NCBI GenBank assembly: GCA_031973395.1
Contig: DALYDD010000006.1
Coordinates: 1 to 64,000 of the forward strand
DNA: 64,000 bases
Direction of reading: 5' to 3'
Source of the DNA: DALYDD01 sp031973395
GTDB taxonomy: Bacteria > Patescibacteriota > Minisyncoccia > Phycocordibacterales > CAIZLB01
Position 1 is the first letter of the stretch; each line of letters opens with the position of its first letter. Position numbers and translations under genes: made by a program. The notes beneath the pieces were generated by a model that was given only the letters and a program-made list of their open reading frames with translations, was not told the DNA's origin and searched no databases. Of the stretch, positions 59,106 through 64,000 are shown one piece after another.

Positions 59106-60486
59106 TTAGAGTCGCAATGCTCCGCCCGGAGTATATGTATTCGATGCATCCCAAAGCATCCAACCGGTCAAACCAACATCGTATGTTGCCTGAATTTGCT
59201 TTCTCACCATATCCGCTGTATATGTCGCACCCAGATTAAAATCTTGAAGCCATGGTCGAAGTTTAAGTGGATTCAAATTAATTGCACGGAGTTTTGCAAC
59301 ACCACCTGCCATGGCATGTCTTACTACTTCGTATGGATATGCCGCAGGATTTTTATATCCTAAATAATTATTTGGATAGTGAGACGCATAGACCATAGGT
59401 CCAATGAAGTCCAGATACGGAGCAGCCCTTTCCAAGACTTGGCCAATACCTAGGTCATCATTATTATTTGTCACCATACCAAATAAATCCGCAGAGACAA
59501 TCATGCGCGGTGCGTCATTTGGCAAGGTTTCAACTTTTTTTCCATCCAAACTCGCATCTGCCCTACTTGCAGTCGTAGTCGAAATATCCAAACCACGCAA
59601 AGCGACTAATTCATCAAACACAGGATCACTTGCCGCTGTATAGCCCATAGCTGTACTTGTAGCACTGACACGATTTGCACCAATGGCCCTGCCGCCACGA
59701 AGCTCTTTATCAATATATTTAAAGAAACCCTCCAAAGTCTCCGGCTTACTTCTATTACCTGAGATTGGGAAGGAGATGTCGATCATATTTCCATCAGATG
59801 GATAGCGAATATAGTCGAAATTGATTTCATCAAAGCNNNNNNNNNNCCCAGATTTTTTGTGAACCCGCATCCATCCAAGAGATACCTTTGTGGTCCTTCC
59901 AGATTCCTCCATCACTTTTACGCTTTACCGCCTGATCTGGCTCTTTTTTGACCATGCAAGGATCCTGGAACACAGCCACACGTCCGATGACATAGATATT
60001 TTTGTCATGGAGCTCTTTTATAAAAGAAGAAATATCTTTGATACGCTCATCGATGCAGCCGATGCCTTCGAGATGTGGCGAGTTCGGCTTAAAAGAAATC
60101 ATGCCAGTATAGTCTTTGATATCGATCACCACGGCATTGAGCTCGGTCTCTTCGATAAGCTTTACAATCTTTGACCGAAGCCCGACTGTGCCGCCCACCC
60201 AGCTCGAAATATAGACAGCTTTCACCGCTTGAGGAAGCGTGACATGGGTAATTACACCTTCTGGCGGCACGATATTGGCCCCCAACACCTCCCCACTCGC
60301 CGGCTGAGCCCCAATGTCATCCACACTCGATTGTTTTGCATCTTTTTGCTGCTGGCGTTCGTTTTTTTCTTTTATCTTTTTTGTCGAAGTAATATTTGGA
60401 ATAAAAAAAGCAGCAACCAAGACGATGATGGCCACAAAGATAAGTAACGGCAAAATGAAACCTGAATGATCGCTCCTATAACGCAT
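59106..60486 (-). CDS. Putative glycoside hydrolase, DUF4015 family (split by a gap)
   Basis: About 450 aa in two blocks. The N-terminus has a membrane anchor (residues 8-29, HSGFILPLLIFVAIIVLVAA) and a Lys/Glu/Gln-rich linker. The TIM-barrel-like domain shows AVKAVYISSWVGGTVGLRSK, NAVVIDIKDYTGMISF, VIGRVAVFQDP and, after the gap, FDEINFDYIRYPSDG. The end has LDFIGPMVYASHYP and GLTGWMLWDASNTYTPGG. The 10-N gap at 59837-59846 falls in the W-to-FDEINFDY link, where this family normally has about 15 residues, so the placeholder is too short and the two blocks appear in different frames. It probably acts on cell-surface or environmental glycans. Confidence 0.85.
59837..59846. other. Assembly gap (10 N), too short
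   Basis: Ten Ns between the W-coding and FDEINFDY-coding parts of the DUF4015 gene. A real length that is a multiple of 3 near 42-48 bases would rejoin the frames and match the family spacing; this is an estimate from remembered family spacing. Confidence 0.6.
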
Positions 60487-60564
60487 AAATAATGGAGCAA
60501 TTATATACCAACCCCCACTTTAAATCTATGAAACTGTGCGGAACTTACAAAAACAAAGTCGTAG

Positions 60565-61293
60565 CTATTTTGATTTCCGAAAACCGGGGACGAGTACGAC
60601 GAATTCACCTCTACTTTTATTTGCATCAGCCCTGATGCGCGCCACATGTTCGGAAGGTGTAAGTAAAATACTTTCTTCGAATGTTTTGGTGAGCTCTCTC
60701 GCGATTAGAATCGGTCGCTCTTCTCCACAAAGTACCGGCATATGTTTTGCAAGACCCTCTAATGCCTTCTCGATACGATGCGTGGATTCATAAAAGATAA
60801 AAGGTCGCTCCGAGACGACAATTTCCTTCAACAGAGTTTCGCGGCCTTTTTTATTTGGTAAAAAGCCGATGAAGATGAATTCATCTATAGCAAAACCTGC
60901 AACGGATACAGCGGCAGTCAGTGCGCTAGGGCCTGGAATGGTGCAGATTTTGACCTCGGGCAAAACTTCGCGGACTTTGCGAACCAACATAGAACTCGGA
61001 TCCGAAATCCCAGGCGTGCCACTATCAGTCACATAGGCAATCTGCTGCCCAGATTCGAGTAGATTGATGATATGGTCGATGCGACCCATACCACTTTGAG
61101 CGTGATAGCTCTCGGTGTGATTGTGAATTTCGTAGTGCGATAATAATTTTTTTGTATATCGAGTATCTTCACAAAAAATAATATCAACTTCTTTGAGAAT
61201 TCTAAGTGCGCGGAGGGTAATATCCTCGAGATTGCCAATTGGCGTAGCAGTAATGTACAGCGTACCTATTCGTTCTGATTGGTCTGAAGTCAT
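60565..61293 (-). CDS. rsmI: 16S rRNA 2'-O-methyltransferase RsmI
   Basis: 242 aa. RsmI methylates the 2'-OH of C1402 in 16S rRNA. Signatures: LYITATPIGNLEDITLRAL at the N-terminus, IIFCEDTRYTKKLLSHY, IAYVTDSGTPGISDPSSMLV, and TIPGPSALTAAVSVAGF, all characteristic of the tetrapyrrole-methylase-fold RsmI family. The C-terminal domain is shortened compared with the roughly 285-aa E. coli enzyme. It lies 39 bases downstream of the radC-like gene on the same strand. Confidence 0.96.
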   Translation of the reverse strand: MTSDQSERIGTLYITATPIGNLEDITLRALRILKEVDIIFCEDTRYTKKLLSHYEIHNHTESYHAQSGMGRIDHIINLLESGQQIAYVTDSGTPGISDPSSMLVRKVREVLPEVKICTIPGPSALTAAVSVAGFAIDEFIFIGFLPNKKGRETLLKEIVVSERPFIFYESTHRIEKALEGLAKHMPVLCGEERPILIARELTKTFEESILLTPSEHVARIRADANKSRGEFVVLVPGFRKSK

Positions 61294-61332
61294 GGTGATT
61301 TTTTGATTTTATGATGCGATAGATGAAATGGA

Positions 61333-62220
61333 TTATTCGTAGTCCACGTCGACACTTTCGAAACCATTTTTGGAAATAATAATATGATCGAGAATGCGAA
61401 TACCGATGATTTTGCCAGCTTTGATGAGTTGTTGGGTGATTTCTACGTCTGAGCCACTCGGTGTTTCGATGCCCGACGGATGGTTATGTGCCAAGACGAT
61501 TGCTGCCGCGCCATACTCTAATGCCGGGCGGAAAACCTCACGCGGGTGGACAATATTGGAATTGAGCGTACCGATCGAGATGACTTCATCATGGATAACA
61601 CGATTGTGTGTATCCAAGTAAATACCGCGAAGCTGTTCTTTTGGCAAAGCATGCATGTCTTTTAGATAATCAAAAACATCTTGGGCGGTGCGGATGACCT
61701 GGAGTCCGAAATCATTTTTCTTATACAAGCGCTTCCCTATTTCACTGCAAGCTACGATTTGGCAAGCCTTGCCGATTGGGATCTGTAGGCTTTCTGCCAT
61801 GTTTTTTGCATCCAACTGAGAGACAAGTGCGCTATGGCCATATTCTCGTACCACTTTTTTGGAAATAGATAAAACGTCCTCTGACTTAGTACCTACCTGC
61901 AAAACAACTGCGATTAGTTCCTGAAGTGAGAGAGATTGCGGACCTTGCTCAATCAATTTTTCTCGGGGCCGATCATCGCTCGGCATATCCCTGAGTTTCA
62001 GTGGGTATGTGCGTATAACTGTCTTTTTTGAGCCTGATTTTAATTTTGCATTTTTGCCATCTTTTCCACTGTTATACATCTGATCTGTCGTATGGGCGGT
62101 TTTCTCATCAAAAGAAATACTCTGCATGGAACCAGCCGAAATATAGCCATGCTCAAGGTTAGTACTAAATACCATATCCGTATCGCTCAATGTATATGTG
62201 GGAATCGAAATTTGTTTCAT
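61333..62220 (-). CDS. radC: RadC family JAB-domain protein with N-terminal extension
   Basis: 295 aa. The RadC/MPN+ domain starts near residue 75: PSDDRPREKLIEQGPQSLSL (helix-hairpin-helix region) and, near the end, VLAHNHPSGIETPSGSD with the JAMM zinc motif (HxH then SxxD). GTLNSNIVHPREVFRPALEY precedes it. The first 75 residues (ending around KTVIRTYPLKLR) are not in standard RadC (about 220-230 aa) and are Ser/Thr/Lys-rich. The role in repair is unproven in any organism. A TGATATAAT box lies seven bases before the ATG, supporting this start. Confidence 0.92.
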   Translation of the reverse strand: MKQISIPTYTLSDTDMVFSTNLEHGYISAGSMQSISFDEKTAHTTDQMYNSGKDGKNAKLKSGSKKTVIRTYPLKLRDMPSDDRPREKLIEQGPQSLSLQELIAVVLQVGTKSEDVLSISKKVVREYGHSALVSQLDAKNMAESLQIPIGKACQIVACSEIGKRLYKKNDFGLQVIRTAQDVFDYLKDMHALPKEQLRGIYLDTHNRVIHDEVISIGTLNSNIVHPREVFRPALEYGAAAIVLAHNHPSGIETPSGSDVEITQQLIKAGKIIGIRILDHIIISKNGFESVDVDYE

Positions 62221-62227
62221 TGCGAGA

Positions 62228-62233
62228 ATTATA
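62228..62233 (-). promoter_or_regulatory. Extended -10 box, 7 nt before radC ATG
   Basis: Minus strand TGA-TATAAT, seven bases (TCTCGCA), ATG at 62220. One of the clearest leaderless layouts in the window. Confidence 0.55.
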
Positions 62234-62317
62234 TCATGCTGGTATGAAATAAAAATGAAGAAAAAATCAAGGTTTCTTCATGTTTTTTTGAGCTCCTTTT
62301 CACAAATGACACCCGTA

Positions 62318-63043
62318 CTAAAGGCTGGAATCGGTAAAGACGACAGGATTTTTAAGCTCCAAAATAATATGGGCGGGCATTTCCTCTAATTTCGTTTTTG
62401 GATCGAGTGCTTTTTTGAGAACTTCCCTTTTTTCATCCCCCTTCATAAATATGAGAGGAAAATCTATCTTTTTCATCAGAGTAAAGGTGGTTGAAACTCG
62501 CTCTGGAAATGGCGAGACTCTGGAAGGATCAATAACCGTTGCGACGAGATTTTTTCCATTAAATCTTCCCTCGAATTCATTTCCTTTATACAAGCCTGGG
62601 ATAATGCCACCAATATGACCGTCGGTACCCATGCCATATAGTCCGATAATAATTCCTTTTGGAAATTCGCTGATCCAATCCTGGATATTTTTCTCAAAAC
62701 GCTTTGCATGTTCATCGATATCATCCCCCGCAAATACAGAGGTATTTATACAAAATGCATCGGCCTGGATTAAATGGTCGTAAAAACGCGTCGTCTGCAA
62801 AATGTCAAAATTATTTTCACTGATATCATCTGTGAAGCGTTCATCGGTGACAGCAACGGTAATCTTGTCGCTCAGATACTCTGGATTGATATGATCGAAT
62901 ACTTCAACCGAAGAGCCACCGGCTAACAACAAAAGAGTTGGTTGGCCAATGTGTGAAGATAGAATATCGCTTATATATTGCCCAGCGGCAAGAGCCGGGT
63001 TTTCGGATACCTCAATTAGTGATTTTTGTTTAAGGGGTGCCAT
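62318..63043 (-). CDS. 6-phosphogluconolactonase
   Basis: 241 aa from the ATG at 63043; the frame is open further up only because it runs through tRNA-Ile. The SOL/NagB-like fold is shown by TLLLLAGGSSVEVFDHI, KITVAVTDERFTDDISENNF, IIGLYGMGTDGHIGGIIPG and a late VVFTDSSL. It hydrolyses 6-phosphogluconolactone in the oxidative pentose-phosphate pathway; its partner glucose-6-phosphate dehydrogenase is not in the window. The GMGTDGHIGGIIPG motif matches the family pattern G-x-G-x-DGH-x-A-x-x-x-P except that Ala is Gly. It starts 14 bases after the tRNA. Confidence 0.9.
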   Translation of the reverse strand: MAPLKQKSLIEVSENPALAAGQYISDILSSHIGQPTLLLLAGGSSVEVFDHINPEYLSDKITVAVTDERFTDDISENNFDILQTTRFYDHLIQADAFCINTSVFAGDDIDEHAKRFEKNIQDWISEFPKGIIIGLYGMGTDGHIGGIIPGLYKGNEFEGRFNGKNLVATVIDPSRVSPFPERVSTTFTLMKKIDFPLIFMKGDEKREVLKKALDPKTKLEEMPAHIILELKNPVVFTDSSL

Positions 63044-63057
63044 TCGCTTCGTTTTTG

Positions 63058-63130
63058 TGCGAGTAGTAGGATTCGAACCTACGACCCCATCAGTATCAGT
63101 GATGTGCTCTACCAACTGAGCTATACTCGC
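63058..63130 (-). tRNA. tRNA-Ile (GAT anticodon)
   Basis: Reverse strand: acceptor GCGAGTA pairs with TACTCGC, the D arm is GCTC-AGTTGGTA-GAGC, the anticodon loop CTGATAC carries GAT (reads AUC and AUU), and the T arm is TAGG-TTCGAAT-CCTA. The discriminator base is A at 63058; CCA is not encoded (next bases CAA). A promoter lies at 63174-63202. The pgl start codon follows 14 bases after the tRNA, so both are probably on one transcript. Confidence 0.95.
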
Positions 63131-63173
63131 ATTTCCATCCAATGCACCCTTTTTGAGAGGCAGGATGGGTTCA

Positions 63174-63202
63174 ACTTTATCAAAGAAAGCCCTTGAAAAC
63201 AA
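63174..63202 (-). promoter_or_regulatory. Promoter of tRNA-Ile and pgl
   Basis: Minus strand TTGTTT (63202-63197), exactly 17 bases, TAAAGT (63179-63174), giving a start about 37 bases before the mature tRNA. Confidence 0.4.
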
Positions 63203-63242
63203 GGTTATTTAAAGGCCTATAATAAGGCTTTCGCAATAACGA

Positions 63243-64000
63243 TTAAGCAAGATCCTTGAAAGAAACCGTCTTGAATGTAGGGCCATTGGCACCATCTTCT
63301 ACAACCACGACTTTGTCATCTGCAGCAAATGAGCCAGCGTCTATATTTTTTAGAAGTTCTGCGACAGATGGAGTTGTGATGAAGATCGGTCGAATTGCAT
63401 AGTAGAGAACCAATTGTTTAGTATTGATCTCCGATGAACAAGCAGCAACAACTACACATGATGGTCGATATGCAGAGAGGGCATAATACAATTCATAATC
63501 ATTAACAGCGGCGAGGATTGCTTTTGCCCCATCTTTTTTGGCCTGATCTACAATCTGCTTTGCCAACGCGTATACAGGAGTCTGAACTTCAGGTCCAAAT
63601 GTATAGTGAGTGAGTTCGTCAATTTTATTTTCTGTAAAAGACATAACTCGGCTCATGAGTGAAGTTGCTTCGACAGGATAATCTCCGTAAGCAGTCTCCC
63701 CGCTCATTGATACCGCACCACTTCCTTCGAGAATGGCATTGGCAACATCGAGAACTTCGGCTCGAGTTGGTCGAGGGTTTCGAATCATACTATCGAGTAC
63801 CTGTGTAGCAACTACGCAACTTTTGCCTTTTTTTACACACATTTCGATCATCTTCTTTTGCATATACGGAAGTTCTTCGAATGGAACTTCTGCACCGAGA
63901 TCCCCTCGGGCAACCATGGCACCATCGCTATACTCTAGGATTTCAGCAAGATTATCGAAACCTTCTCGGTTTTCGATTTTTGACATTACGCGTGGTTTAT
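63243..64000 (-). CDS. pyk: Pyruvate kinase, 3' part (runs off the window)
   Basis: The frame is open to the right edge (the bases before the internal Met read KPRV), so the 5' part lies beyond 64000. Seen: MSKIENREGFDNLAEIL, YSDGAMVARGDLGAEVPFEE, CVVATQVLDSMIRNPRPTRAE and SGAVSMSGETAYGDYPVEAT, which are the metal- and substrate-binding blocks (the ARGDLG and SGETA motifs). The C-terminal domain follows from about residue 130 of the visible part. It makes pyruvate and ATP from phosphoenolpyruvate, ending glycolysis with fba and gap. A weak hairpin follows the stop. Confidence 0.95.
   Translation of the reverse strand, partial: KPRVMSKIENREGFDNLAEILEYSDGAMVARGDLGAEVPFEELPYMQKKMIEMCVKKGKSCVVATQVLDSMIRNPRPTRAEVLDVANAILEGSGAVSMSGETAYGDYPVEATSLMSRVMSFTENKIDELTHYTFGPEVQTPVYALAKQIVDQAKKDGAKAILAAVNDYELYYALSAYRPSCVVVAACSSEINTKQLVLYYAIRPIFITTPSVAELLKNIDAGSFAADDKVVVVEDGANGPTFKTVSFKDLA

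Noticed and set aside
63044..63202. Upstream extension of 6-phosphogluconolactonase
   Set aside because: The extension is the translated tRNA-Ile gene and its leader; the ATG at 63043 precedes the conserved domain.
1..64000. CRISPR array or cas genes
   Set aside because: No regularly spaced direct repeats of 23-40 bases and no cas-like proteins were seen.
1..64000. UGA read as glycine, as in some CPR lineages
   Set aside because: Several genes end in TGA at sensible positions (for example 5428 and 14641) and no gene needs UGA read-through.

Overview
The window looks like part of a Candidate Phyla Radiation (Patescibacteria) genome, most likely a parcubacterium. This is an inference from gene content and gene style. 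Glycolysis is represented by fba, gap and pyk and is tied to a non-oxidative pentose-phosphate set (split transketolase, rpe, rpiB, a PfkB kinase) plus 6-phosphogluconolactonase. There are large secreted proteins with peptidoglycan-binding-like domains, a DsbB-like protein, a type IV pilin, a TraD/HerA-like ATPase, and a short EF-Ts and RF1. The stop codons I read include TAA, TAG and TGA, so UGA is not reassigned. The sequence is a scaffold with four 10-N gaps.

Layout. 0.1-3.1 kb: two exported or membrane-anchored proteins. 3.2-7.5 kb: tRNA-Thr, the rpsB-tsf operon and the rpmE-prfA operon. 8.9-14.5 kb: dsbB-like gene, methyltransferase, lytic transglycosylase, L25, pilin, fba. 15-21.5 kb: central carbon genes. 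21.6-36.1 kb: gatB, a MazF-like toxin, obg, MYG1, an AI-2E family exporter, a 994-aa secreted phosphoesterase, a deaminase and secA. 36.1-36.8 kb: a 123-bp imperfect palindrome, a 28-aa lysine-rich ORF and a DnaA-box-like site. 36.8-55.6 kb: a surface-glycan locus (O-antigen ligase with TPRs, GDP-mannose 3,5-epimerase-like enzyme, Wzx flippase, two fucosyltransferase-family enzymes, other glycosyltransferases, FkbM and DUF268 methyltransferases, acyltransferase, deacetylase, formyltransferase). 55.6-64 kb: TraD-like ATPase, DUF4015 glycosidase-like protein, rsmI, radC, pgl, tRNA-Ile and the 3' part of pyk.

Two patterns run across the window. First, many genes that start a transcription unit have a -10 box only 6-10 bases before the ATG and no Shine-Dalgarno motif, which suggests leaderless mRNAs. 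Second, seven short, visibly GC-richer, mostly unrecognisable genes (near 5.4, 7.7, 8.5, 14.6, 26.6, 44.5 and 58.4 kb) have a different layout: a -35/17 bp/-10 promoter, a leader (about 27-150 nt), one ORF and a strong GC-rich terminator. They sit between conserved genes without breaking them. I regard these dispersed one-gene cassettes as the best candidate for something undescribed.

The glycan locus suggests a surface polymer decorated by fucosyltransferase-type enzymes. Because a GDP-mannose 3,5-epimerase-like gene is present and no GDP-fucose synthesis gene was recognised here, the sugar added could be L-galactose. One scaffold gap (10769-10778) appears false: joining its flanks over a 4-base overlap restores the transglycosylase reading frame.
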